Positions 22,100 through 29,502 of a DNA stretch of 33,340 nt are shown here, piece by piece (positions within the stretch are counted from its first letter, which is position 1; every line of letters begins with the position of its first letter). Source of the stretch: Nonomuraea zeae (lineage in GTDB: Bacteria > Actinomycetota > Actinomycetes > Streptosporangiales > Streptosporangiaceae); contig NZ_VCKX01000122.1 in NCBI RefSeq assembly GCF_005889725.1, forward strand, positions 1 to 33,340, read 5' to 3'. A program made the position numbers and the translations under genes. The notes under the pieces were generated by a model. The model was not told the origin of the DNA and did not search any database. It was given only the letters and a program-made list of their open reading frames with translations.

Positions 22100-22167
22100 A
22101 CCGACTCGCGACGCCGGTAAGGGAACAATGTGGCTGTCACGGGTTTCCAAACCTGCGAGGAACCACC

Positions 22168-22632
22168 ATGAGCAACCCCCGGGAGCTGCGCTGCCCGATC
22201 ACCTGGGATCTGGCAGTCCTCCGCCAGCGGCTGCGCGACTACGCCGCGCAGGCGGGGATGCCCGAGCGGCGATTACAGGATCTGGTCGTGGCGGTCAACG
22301 AGGCGGCCACCAACGTGCTGGAGCACGGCGGCGGCACCGGCACCCTGACGGCGTACGCCGACCCGGTGGGCATCTGGATCGACATCGTGGACAGCGGCGG
22401 GACGCTCAGCGACGAGCACCTCACCCTCGCCCCCGACTACGCCTCAGGACGCGGGTTCGGCCTGTGGACGGTCCTGCACCTGTGCGACTGGGTCAGCCTC
22501 GAACACCCCGAGGGCCGATCCCGGCTGCGCCTGCTCGTGCGCTACCAGCCGGTCTCCGGCAGGAGGGAGGAACCCCGCGCGGCCTCGGGCGACCCCGGTG
22601 AGCCGAACGTGACGGCCGGCACCACCCCGTAA
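22168..22632 (+). CDS. RsbW-like ATP-binding protein (GHKL anti-sigma kinase fold)
   Basis: The 154-residue protein has the HATPase_c_2 fold. Its N box is LVVAVNEAATNVLEHGG with the magnesium-binding Asn, its G1 box is DIVDSGG, and its G2 box is GRGFGLWTVLHLCDW. The start at 22168 has GAGG 7 nt upstream; the frame is open to 21997 but the extra 57 residues are not protein-like. Streptomyces and relatives encode dozens of such proteins; they bind or phosphorylate STAS antagonists and sequester sigma factors. No STAS gene or SigB-type sigma factor adjoins it. The last 25 residues are a disordered tail. Confidence 0.88.
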   Translation: MSNPRELRCPITWDLAVLRQRLRDYAAQAGMPERRLQDLVVAVNEAATNVLEHGGGTGTLTAYADPVGIWIDIVDSGGTLSDEHLTLAPDYASGRGFGLWTVLHLCDWVSLEHPEGRSRLRLLVRYQPVSGRREEPRAASGDPGEPNVTAGTTP

Positions 22633-22644
22633 CGGTCCCCGGCA

Positions 22645-22673
22645 CTCAACACGGACTCAACACATCCTCAACA
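22645..22673. promoter_or_regulatory. Three CTCAACA direct repeats with exact 11-bp spacing
   Basis: CTCAACA starts at 22645, 22656 and 22667. One-turn direct repeats of 7 bp are the standard shape of binding sites for OmpR/PhoB-type regulators. The set lies about 53 bp upstream of the secreted SH3-like gene. Confidence 0.5.
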
Positions 22674-22725
22674 TCGCCACTGCCACCATGCCGATCGAAC
22701 AACGGATCGAGTGGGGGGAATCAGG

Positions 22726-23130
22726 ATGCGCAAGCAGTCGAGAAGCGTGGCGGTGCTGGTGGCGGCCGGAGCGATCGCGGCCATGGCCGTCGCCGCCGGA
22801 CCCGCGGGGACGGCGTCGGCCGCGACGATGCCCGGTTGCCCGGCCCCGCGGCCGCACAACCTGGACAACGGGACGGGCGTGATGAAGGGCACGTTCAACC
22901 TCAAGACGGGCCCGTACGCCGGCAGCGCCTGCGGCACGGTGACCGCCGTACGAGGCGGCCGGGTCCTCTACTTCCACTGCTGGACCACGAACAGGTACGG
23001 CACGAGGTGGGTCTACGCCCGGGTCAAGGGCACCAGGACGTACGGCTGGATGTCGATCGACAACCTGCGCAACATCCGGGGCGCGAACTTCGCGCCGTGC
23101 ACCTCCGACATCGCCCGCGACGGGAACTGA
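22726..23130 (+). CDS. Secreted SH3-like domain protein
   Basis: The 134-residue protein has a signal peptide (basic RKQSR, long Ala-rich hydrophobic core, likely cut near TASAA at about residue 33). The mature part has four Cys, probably two disulfides. Its pattern is that of a bacterial SH3-like fold: GPYAGSACGTVTAVRGGRVLYFHCWTT, WVYARVKGTRTYGWMSIDNL. Such small proteins bind cell-wall or surface ligands; no enzyme motif is present. The ATG at 22726 is preceded by GGGGGGA; a GTG at 22711 would add five residues. A strong hairpin follows the gene. Confidence 0.8.
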   Translation: MRKQSRSVAVLVAAGAIAAMAVAAGPAGTASAATMPGCPAPRPHNLDNGTGVMKGTFNLKTGPYAGSACGTVTAVRGGRVLYFHCWTTNRYGTRWVYARVKGTRTYGWMSIDNLRNIRGANFAPCTSDIARDGN

Positions 23131-23139
23131 CGCACGCCC

Positions 23140-23165
23140 GCGCCGGTCGGGCCACCGACCGGCGC
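23140..23165 (+). terminator. 11-bp perfect hairpin terminator
   Basis: GCGCCGGTCGG (23140-23150) and its exact complement (23155-23165) flank a GCCA loop, 10 nt past the stop of the SH3-like gene. Confidence 0.75.
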
Positions 23166-23174
23166 CACGGCCGG

Positions 23175-23206
23175 TTGACAGTTCAGCGTCACAGCGATGA
23201 CAGTTC
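23175..23206 (+). promoter_or_regulatory. Promoter region with TGACAGTTC direct repeats before the PLD-like gene
   Basis: TGACAGTTC occurs at 23176-23184 and 23198-23206, exactly 22 bp (two helical turns) apart. The first copy overlaps TTGACA (23175-23180), a perfect -35; GACAGT 18 bp on could be a weak -10. Confidence 0.4.
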
Positions 23207-23250
23207 GACCCTGACATCACACACCGCACACGCACACCGGGGAGTCAGAC

Positions 23251-24498
23251 TTGGTAGCGAAGAGACCAGCCGTCATCACCCTGATCCTGGCGTTATGCCT
23301 CACCGTCTCGCCGGTCACCGCCGCGGGCGCGGCCGTCACCGGCCCTCCCGTGCTGAACGCCCCGGTGTTCAACGACCCGACGGCCGACTCCGGGGTCGCG
23401 CACAGCCCCAGCGCCCAGCAGTCGGCCGTCATGGACCAGCTCATCAGGCTCATCAAGGCTGTCCCCGCGGGCGCTGAGATCCGTTTCGCGATGCATGAGT
23501 TCGTCCCCGGCGACAGGTCCAGCGAGGTCGCCTCGGAGCTGGTCGCCGCGCACGCCCGCGGCGCAGGCGTGCAGGTCGTGCTCGACAGCCAGGACGACGG
23601 GCGGAACGACACCGTGTTCGGCCAGCTCAGCGCCGCGCTCGGCACCAACGAGACGGCCGCGTCCTGGGCCGTGCGGTGCGAATACCCGAACGAGAGCGCC
23701 GACCGCGGCTGCATCGCCAGGGACTACCTGCACGACAAGTTCGCCACCTTCTCCAGCGTCGTGGTGAACGGCGTCACCCACTCCAAGGTCGTCTTCCAGA
23801 CCTCGTCGAACATGTCCGACTGGTACCTGTACAACTCCTACAACGACGCGTTCACCCTGACCGACGCCACGGTGTACGACGGCTACGTCCAGTACTTCAA
23901 GGACCTGCGGGCCCGGCGCATGCAGCCGGTCAACCCCGACTACTTCTGGACGACCCCCACCGGCTCGACCTACAAGGGACACTTCTTCCCCCGCCTGACC
24001 TCCAGCGGCGACCCGATCGCCAACGTGCTGAAGCTCGTCAAGTGCAGCTACCAGGACGCCGCCGGCGTCACCCGGCAGACCGACATCCGCCTCGCCCTGA
24101 CCGCCTTCAACGGCAACCGGGTGGAGATCGCCAACGAGCTGCTCCGGCTGCGCGGCGAGAACTGCTGGATCGACGTCGTGTTCTACGACGAGAGCGCGAA
24201 GAAGAACGTCACCCAGTACATCCGCGACATCCTCGCCCGGCCCGCATCGAACGGCAAGTACATCCAGGTCAGGCCCTGCCGGTTCACGGTGGGCAGCCGG
24301 TCCGTGGTGCCGCACACCAAGATCATGATGATCGACGGCTACTACGACGACGACATCACGCCCCGCGTCTACACGGGCAGCGCGAACTTCACCACGCTGG
24401 AGAACGCCGACGACTCGATGCTGCGCATCGCGGGCCGCGACGTCCACACCAAGTACCTGTCCTGGTTCTACAACCTGCGATCCGCCTGCGGCGGCTGA
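23251..24498 (+). CDS. Secreted phospholipase D-like (HKD) protein
   Basis: The 415-residue protein starts at TTG with GGGGAG 6 nt upstream, followed by a signal peptide (about residues 1-29). Two PLD half-domains are visible. The second has an intact motif HTKIMMID (H355, K357, D362) followed by YTGSANFTTLENADDSMLRI. The first reads HDKFATFS (H161, K163) with Ser in place of the Asp, followed by TSSNMSDWYLYNSYNDAF. PLD enzymes form a phosphohistidine on one His and use both Lys residues, so activity is plausible. The substrate may be phospholipid, teichoic-acid-like polymer or nucleic acid. It is exported and monocistronic, bounded by hairpins. Confidence 0.85.
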   Translation: MVAKRPAVITLILALCLTVSPVTAAGAAVTGPPVLNAPVFNDPTADSGVAHSPSAQQSAVMDQLIRLIKAVPAGAEIRFAMHEFVPGDRSSEVASELVAAHARGAGVQVVLDSQDDGRNDTVFGQLSAALGTNETAASWAVRCEYPNESADRGCIARDYLHDKFATFSSVVVNGVTHSKVVFQTSSNMSDWYLYNSYNDAFTLTDATVYDGYVQYFKDLRARRMQPVNPDYFWTTPTGSTYKGHFFPRLTSSGDPIANVLKLVKCSYQDAAGVTRQTDIRLALTAFNGNRVEIANELLRLRGENCWIDVVFYDESAKKNVTQYIRDILARPASNGKYIQVRPCRFTVGSRSVVPHTKIMMIDGYYDDDITPRVYTGSANFTTLENADDSMLRIAGRDVHTKYLSWFYNLRSACGG

Positions 24499-24502
24499 CC
24501 GC

Positions 24503-24550
24503 GCGCCGGAGGGGCGCCGCCGCCGAGGCGGCCTGCCTGGCCCTCCGCGC
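24503..24550 (+). terminator. Compound hairpin after the PLD-like gene
   Basis: Outer arms GCGC-C-GGAGGG (24503-24513) and CCCTCCGCGC (24541-24550) enclose an inner stem GCCGCC/GGCGGC (24516-24521, 24527-24532). Confidence 0.6.
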
Positions 24551-24690
24551 CAGGTGACCCGCCGCGAGTACGCTGTCCGCTTCCGGGACCGAAGGGAAAC
24601 CTTAAGCGATCCGTAAACGCGTTCCGGCAGGCTCTGGCACATGTGAACGGCACGGCCGGACTTCCCAAGGCGGGAAAGAGAAGGAGAGCG

Positions 24691-25302
24691 ATGATGGCGA
24701 GCAGGCTGGTGGTTTCGACCTTCGTGTCCCTGGACGGCGTCATGCAGGCGCCCGGCGGGCCCGGCGAGGACGACACGGGCGGCTTCCCCTGGAGCGGCTG
24801 GCTGGCCCCGCACGTGGACGAGGTCTTCGGCCAGATCATGGGCGAGCAGTTCGAGCGCGCGGACGGCATGCTGCTCGGCCGCAGGTCGTACAACATCCTC
24901 GCCGCGCACTGGCCCGGCGTGCCCGACGAGGAGGGCGGCGCCAAGATCAACAGCATGGCCAAGTACGTCGCCACCAGAAGCCCGATGACCGCCGAATGGC
25001 GCAACACCGAGGTCCTGGTCGGCGAGGCCGCCGAGACGGTCGCCGACCTCAAGAAGCGCACCGACGGCGAGATCATCGTCCAGGGCAGCAGCGACCTCAT
25101 CCGCACGCTCCAGCGGGCCGAGCTGGTCGACGAGTACCGGCTGCTGGTCTTCCCCGTCGTGCTCGGCGAGGGCAAGCGGCTCTTCGCCGAGGGCACCGCC
25201 GCCGCCGGGCTCAAGCACACCGGCTCGACCACCACCGGGGCCGGCGTCGTGTACGTCACCTACGAGTGGGCCGGCAAGCCCGTTCTCGGCTCCGTCGCGT
25301 AG
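24691..25302 (+). CDS. Dihydrofolate reductase / RibD C-terminal family protein
   Basis: The 203-residue protein has the actinobacterial DHFR-like plan: RLVVSTFVSLDGVMQAPGGP at the start, ADGMLLGRRSYNILAAHWP, EIIVQGSSDLIRTLQRAELVDEYRLLVFPVVLGEGKRLF, and VVYVTYEW at the end. These proteins share the NADPH-binding fold of RibD reductase, but most are not true DHFRs, and their substrates are unknown. AAGGAG precedes an ATGATG pair; the first is used here. It appears to be a single-gene unit. Confidence 0.88.
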   Translation: MMASRLVVSTFVSLDGVMQAPGGPGEDDTGGFPWSGWLAPHVDEVFGQIMGEQFERADGMLLGRRSYNILAAHWPGVPDEEGGAKINSMAKYVATRSPMTAEWRNTEVLVGEAAETVADLKKRTDGEIIVQGSSDLIRTLQRAELVDEYRLLVFPVVLGEGKRLFAEGTAAAGLKHTGSTTTGAGVVYVTYEWAGKPVLGSVA

Positions 25303-25378
25303 CGGGGCCGGCGCCGCTACATCGCCGCCGCCCAGCCGCCCCAGCGCTCTGCCACCCCTCCCGACCAGCCAGAAAGCT

Positions 25379-25407
25379 GAAAAAGTCGGCCTTTAGATGT
25401 ATTTTTC
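25379..25407. other. AT-rich island upstream of a secreted-protein gene
   Basis: GAAAAA (25379-25384) and TTTTTC (25402-25407) flank TTTAGATGTA in an otherwise very GC-rich region, about 70 bp before the next gene. It may be a promoter or a weak T-rich terminator of the DHFR-like gene. Confidence 0.35.
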
Positions 25408-25475
25408 GGCTGCCTCGTGGATCTGGTAGCGCGATGGGGGGACCGGGCAACACCGACACACGGAAGGTCGATGTC

Positions 25476-25931
25476 ATGCGCTTACGAGGCTGGCTGGTGC
25501 TGGGCGCCGTGATCAGCGCGGGTCTGCTGGGGACACAGCCCGTCGCCGCGGCGGCGGCCGTGCCGTTCGCCGCGGACTCCGGCGACAAGTGCCGCCGCGG
25601 CGTCACGGAAGGGACGCTCGAACAGCTCCAAGGCCCGGTCATCAGGCCGACCGTCCAGGTCGAGGGCGCCCTGGCGGACGACGGCGAGATCTCGCCCTGC
25701 GCGCCGGACGGCATGTACTCCCGGGCCACCTTCAGCGGCTACAACGGCGGCACGCTCGTCGATCGCGAGACGTTCAAGGTGGACGACGGGAAGATCGCGC
25801 TGTCGTTCGGGCTGTCCGACCCGACGGGGGTCACGAAGATCGACGTGGTGACCGTGCAGGTGTGCCGGTTCACCAGCTCGCCGATCGGGATCAGCTACTG
25901 CGGCCCGCAGCAGACGTACAAGATCCCCTGA
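25476..25931 (+). CDS. Secreted protein of unknown function
   Basis: The 151-residue protein has a clear signal peptide (RLRGWLVLGAVISAGLLG, cut near AAAAA at about residue 27). The mature part has four Cys (DKCRRG, SPCAPDG, VQVCRF, SYCGPQ), probably two disulfides, and alternating strand-like stretches. I do not recognise a family. GGAAGG lies 8 nt before the ATG. It converges with the FHA-domain gene, 28 bp away. No operon partner is visible. Confidence 0.75.
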   Translation: MRLRGWLVLGAVISAGLLGTQPVAAAAAVPFAADSGDKCRRGVTEGTLEQLQGPVIRPTVQVEGALADDGEISPCAPDGMYSRATFSGYNGGTLVDRETFKVDDGKIALSFGLSDPTGVTKIDVVTVQVCRFTSSPIGISYCGPQQTYKIP

Positions 25932-25959
25932 TCGGCGCCGGCGCCGGGTCCGGCCGCGC

Positions 25960-26688
25960 TCAGCGGCCGGGCACCGGCAGCAGGGCCAGGTGCTCGCTGG
26001 TCACCAGGTCGAACCTGAGCGCGAGCGAGACCAGCGCGTGCCGCTGCCAGTCGGCCTTGCCCTCGCCGCCCTGCGGGTCCTTGACGTGCAGCTTCTTCTC
26101 GGCCAGGTAGCCGATGTGGAACCCGATGGCGGTCCGGCTCAGCCCTGGGTCGCGCAGCCGTTCGATGATCTCGGGGATCGTCGGGATGCGGGACGTGGAC
26201 GGGTCGCGCAGGCGCGGCTCGCACAGGGCGACCAGGATGCGGAAGTATTTGGCGTTCTGATCGAGTGGGTAGGCGACCTGCGTGGCCGCGCCGCCGTCCG
26301 CGCTGCCCGGCGGCACGTGCACCTGCTGCGGCGCGAACACCAGGAAGGACACCGTGCCGTCGACCGCGGGCAGGCTCACCCGCGAGAACTCGAACGGGAT
26401 CGGCGCCCCCACCCGCCCCGGAGGCACCTTCACGAACTCGCCGCCGCCCTCGGGATTCTCCACGACGTACGTCTTCGACGTGCTGAGGTTGGACAGCAGC
26501 CAGTAGTCGCCCACCGCGACGATCCGGCCCGCGCGGCGGGAGACCGCCGGGTCGTCCAGCACGATGTCCACCGGGGAGCCGGGCGTCCCCCGCCCGAAGA
26601 ACGCCTGCTCCCCCGGCGCGAGCTCCAGTGAGTACGGCCGGTCGTCGGTCGGCGCCGCCGCCTGCTGGATCAGGATGGTGCTGTGCAT
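25960..26688 (-). CDS. FHA-domain protein with C-terminal winged helix
   Basis: The 242-residue protein has an FHA domain at about residues 18-120: ELAPGEQAFFGRGTPGSPVDIVLDDPAVSRRAGRI, then YWLLSNLSTSKTYVVEN. FHA domains bind phosphothreonine; GR and SR are present, but the usual His (SRxH) is Ala here. Residues about 143-235 look like a winged helix: YFRILVALCEPRLRDPSTSRIPTIPEIIERLRDPGLSRTAIGFHIGYLAEKKLHV. This layout recurs in actinobacteria beside Ser/Thr kinases. It is divergent from such a kinase with 266 bp between. A simple model is that the kinase phosphorylates it or a partner and so changes its DNA binding; this is inference. Confidence 0.85.
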   Translation of the reverse strand: MHSTILIQQAAAPTDDRPYSLELAPGEQAFFGRGTPGSPVDIVLDDPAVSRRAGRIVAVGDYWLLSNLSTSKTYVVENPEGGGEFVKVPPGRVGAPIPFEFSRVSLPAVDGTVSFLVFAPQQVHVPPGSADGGAATQVAYPLDQNAKYFRILVALCEPRLRDPSTSRIPTIPEIIERLRDPGLSRTAIGFHIGYLAEKKLHVKDPQGGEGKADWQRHALVSLALRFDLVTSEHLALLPVPGR

Positions 26689-26897
26689 CGGCCGGACCTT
26701 ACTCGCGAACCAGCGACGGTGTCGAGGTCGTACAGGACAGCGGCCGCCCTGGCCCGCGGCACTCGCGCGGGCCGCCGCCGGGCTGGTCGTCGCCGCCCCC
26801 GCGGCCGACGATCGTCCCCTTCGCTCTCATGACGGGTGTCCCTCCCGGCTTCGAGGTGGCCACGTCGATCGTGCCGGGCGGAGGGCCTGCTCCGTAA

Positions 26898-26913
26898 CCT
26901 GGTAGCTACCAGG
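26898..26913. promoter_or_regulatory. Perfect 16-bp palindrome before the kinase-transglycosylase gene
   Basis: CCTGGTAGCTACCAGG is fully symmetric and lies 41 bp before the kinase start in the divergent gap 26689-26954. The rest of that gap shows no ORF or RNA gene. It is a likely operator, with the FHA-winged-helix protein as one candidate binder. Confidence 0.6.
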
Positions 26914-26954
26914 GCGCGTGGACGGATTCACGAAGATCGACCATGATGAGCTGA

Positions 26955-28484
26955 ATGACGGCTCCATCCCACGCCGGCCGCTACCGGATCGAGCAGCTCA
27001 TCGGGGTCGGGGGATTCGCCTCCGTCTACCTGGCCCATGACGACGCGTTGCGCTCTCCGGTGGCGGTGAAGATCCTCGCCGACAACTGGGCCCGCCAGAC
27101 CGACGTGCGCGCCCGTTTCCTGCAGGAGGCGCAGCTGCTGCGCAGGGCCGACTCCCACCTGCTCGTGCAGGTCTTCGACGTCGGCGAGCTCGACGACGGC
27201 AGGCCGTACTTCGTGATGACGTACGCCGATCGGGGCACCCTCCTGGAGCGGCTGCGCGGCGGCCCGCTCGCCATGGACGAGGCGCTCAGCCTGATGGGCG
27301 AGATCTGCCAGGGCGTGGCCGTGCTGCACAGCATCGGGGTCGTCCACCGCGACCTGAAGCCGTCGAACGTGCTGCTCTGCTCGCGGCCCGAGGGCGGTGA
27401 GCGGGTGATGGTCTCCGACCTCGGCATCGCGCGCTCCACCGACCACCTGAGCGGGCTGACGCTGCCCGCCGGCTCGCCCGGTTACCAGGCGCCCGAGCAG
27501 CTCTACTTCGACGGGGCGCCGGACGCGCGCGCCGACGTGCACGGGCTGGGCGCGCTGACGTACCACATGCTCACCGGCCGGGTGCCCGCCAAGCCCGGCC
27601 GGCGGGTGCCGCCCAGCGCGCTGCGGCCGGAGGTCCCGGAGGGGCTCGACGCCGTGGTGATGCGCGCCCTCGACCCCGACCGGGACGGGCGCTGGCCCGA
27701 CGCGGCCACGTACCTGGCCGCCCTGTCCGCTCCGGACACGCCGCCACCGCCCTTGTCGTCACCGTCCTCATCGTCACCGTCCTCATCGTCACCGCCCTTA
27801 CCCCCGGCGTCTGGGCCCTCGGAGCCTGGGCCCTCGGAGCCTGCCGAGCCCCCGCCGGGGGCGGGTGAGCGGCCGCGCAGGCGGTGGAGGGCGCTCGCCG
27901 GCGGCGCGGCCGCGATCGTGGTGGCCGTGGTGGCCGCCGCCGTGGCCGTCAGCCTGGCCGGCTCCTCCGATCCGCCAGGCGGCCCCGCGTCTAGCGCGCC
28001 GGCCACCACCGGCGGCCCGGCCGGCCGCTGGCTGCGCGACGACTCCGACATCCCCGACGAGTACCGCGACCTGATCGTGCGGGCGGGCACGTACTGCGCC
28101 GAGCCCGGCCTGAGCCCCGCCTTGATCGCCGCGATGCTCAAGGCGGAGTCCGGCTACGACCCCAACCTGTCCGACAAGGACAGGAACGAGTACGGCATCG
28201 CCAGGTGGACCCCCGAGGTGCTGTGGCACTGGCAGCCGAACGGCCTGCAGGGCGCGAAGCCGGAGCCGCCGTTCAGCCCCGAGCTCTCGATCGTCGCCAT
28301 GGGCCGGTTCATGTGCACGCTGGGCCCGCAGATCGAGGACCTGCCCGGCGATCCCGCGCTGAAGCTGGCCGCCCTCTACCGCAGCGGCGTGACCCCGCTC
28401 AAGCGGGCGAAGGGCATCCCCGCGAAATGGCGCGACTACACCACGCAGGTCGCCCGCTACATGCGCGACTACCAGCCGGCCTGA
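26955..28484 (+). CDS. Membrane Ser/Thr protein kinase fused to an extracellular lytic-transglycosylase-like domain
   Basis: The 509-residue protein has a Hanks-type kinase domain at 10-257: Gly loop IGVGGFASVYLA, K39 in VAVKIL, HRDLKPSN with D133, SDLGIA with D155, and APEQ. Catalysis looks intact. A Pro/Ser-rich linker (260-305) and a basic stretch precede one membrane helix (about 313-336). Outside, residues 364-509 resemble an SLT/goose-lysozyme domain: GLSPALIAAMLKAESGYDPNLS with likely catalytic E398, then NEYGIARWTPEVL. Related kinases usually carry PASTA repeats outside to sense wall fragments; here the sensor position is held by a wall-lytic fold. It may bind peptidoglycan as a sensor, cut it, or both. 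The ribosome site is weak (GATGAG). It is divergent from an FHA-winged-helix gene. Confidence 0.9.
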   Translation: MTAPSHAGRYRIEQLIGVGGFASVYLAHDDALRSPVAVKILADNWARQTDVRARFLQEAQLLRRADSHLLVQVFDVGELDDGRPYFVMTYADRGTLLERLRGGPLAMDEALSLMGEICQGVAVLHSIGVVHRDLKPSNVLLCSRPEGGERVMVSDLGIARSTDHLSGLTLPAGSPGYQAPEQLYFDGAPDARADVHGLGALTYHMLTGRVPAKPGRRVPPSALRPEVPEGLDAVVMRALDPDRDGRWPDAATYLAALSAPDTPPPPLSSPSSSSPSSSSPPLPPASGPSEPGPSEPAEPPPGAGERPRRRWRALAGGAAAIVVAVVAAAVAVSLAGSSDPPGGPASSAPATTGGPAGRWLRDDSDIPDEYRDLIVRAGTYCAEPGLSPALIAAMLKAESGYDPNLSDKDRNEYGIARWTPEVLWHWQPNGLQGAKPEPPFSPELSIVAMGRFMCTLGPQIEDLPGDPALKLAALYRSGVTPLKRAKGIPAKWRDYTTQVARYMRDYQPA

Positions 28485-28584
28485 CTCGCGAAACGGGCAA
28501 ATGCCCCATTGCCGCCACGGCACTCCCGGGTGACACTCAACCAGACGACCATCGTCCGTAGACCCGGCCCGTGAGGTGACATCC

Positions 28585-29502
28585 ATGTCCCTGGATGAAG
28601 CGACGATCCAGTTCCTCAAGCAGCTCGGCGAAGCAGGCGTCAAGCCCCTGCACGAGATGACGCCGGAGGAGGCGCGGGCACTCGGCGGCATGCTGGGCGC
28701 CATGTACGGCAGCGGCCCCGAGCCGGCCTCCGTCGAGGACGTGCGGATCCAGGCCGAGGACGGCGGCTCGTTCGGGGCCCGCGTCCTGGTGCCGGCCGGG
28801 ACCCCGCGTGGCGTGATCGTGTACTACCACGGCGGCGGCTGGGTCATCGGCGCGATCGACGAGTTCGACACCCTGGGCCGGATACTGGCGCACCGTACGG
28901 GCTGCACCGTCGTCCTGGTCGACTACCGGCTCGCCCCCGAGCACCGCCACCCCGTCGCCGCCCGCGACGCCTACACCGCCCTGCGCTGGGTCGCGGACGG
29001 GCCCGGCCGGCAGCTGCCGATCATCGTCGCCGGGGACAGCGCGGGCGGCAACCTGTCGGCCGTCGTGGCGCGGCGCGCCCGCGACGAGGCCGGCCCCGCG
29101 ATCGCGCTGCAGGTGCTCGTCTACCCGGTGACCGACTGCGACCTGGACAACGCCTCCTACACCGACCCCGAGAACCAGCTCATGCTCACCCGCGACTCGA
29201 TGGTCTGGTTCTGGGACCACTACGCGCCCGACCTGGCCGCCCGCACGAATCCGGACGCCTCCCCGCTGCGGGCGAAGGACCTGTCGGGGCTGCCGCCCGC
29301 GGTCGTGCTCACCGCCGAGCACGACGTGCTGCGCGACGAGGGCGAGGCCTACGCGGAGCGGCTGCGCCAGGCGGGGGTGCCGGTGGAGTTCAGGCGGTTC
29401 GCCGGCCAGATGCACGGCTTCTTCACGATGGTGAACGTGCTGCCGGGCAGCGCCGCGGCGATCACGACGGTCGTGGAGGCGATCGACGGGAGCCTGCGAT
29501 GA
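28585..29502 (+). CDS. Alpha/beta hydrolase, hormone-sensitive-lipase-type esterase
   Basis: The 305-residue enzyme has the oxyanion-hole motif YYHGGGWVIG (H82), nucleophile S152 in AGDSAGGNLS, and the acid and base in VLTAEHDVLRDEG and GQMHGFF. This is the family IV (HSL) carboxylesterase pattern, with a helical cap at the N-terminus. No signal peptide is seen. GAGGTGA lies 5 nt before ATG 28585; a GTG at 28576 is possible. Its stop overlaps the start of the Baeyer-Villiger monooxygenase (ATGA). That suggests it hydrolyses the ester or lactone which that enzyme makes. Confidence 0.92.
   Translation: MSLDEATIQFLKQLGEAGVKPLHEMTPEEARALGGMLGAMYGSGPEPASVEDVRIQAEDGGSFGARVLVPAGTPRGVIVYYHGGGWVIGAIDEFDTLGRILAHRTGCTVVLVDYRLAPEHRHPVAARDAYTALRWVADGPGRQLPIIVAGDSAGGNLSAVVARRARDEAGPAIALQVLVYPVTDCDLDNASYTDPENQLMLTRDSMVWFWDHYAPDLAARTNPDASPLRAKDLSGLPPAVVLTAEHDVLRDEGEAYAERLRQAGVPVEFRRFAGQMHGFFTMVNVLPGSAAAITTVVEAIDGSLR

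Noticed and set aside
21250..22632. SigE-type sigma and RsbW-like protein as a partner-switching pair
   Set aside because: The sigma factor already has a coupled membrane partner, the two genes diverge with a 417-bp gap, and RsbW-type proteins act on SigB/SigF-type factors, not this ECF group.
23175..23206. PHO box assignment
   Set aside because: The repeats do not match the known GTTCACC-type 11-bp units well enough to name them.
24996..25475. Upstream extension of the secreted unknown protein
   Set aside because: It runs out of frame through the DHFR-like gene; the signal peptide starts at 25476 with a ribosome site.
27741..27800. tcgtcaccgtcctca repeat as an intergenic array
   Set aside because: It is inside the kinase gene and encodes the Ser/Pro linker.
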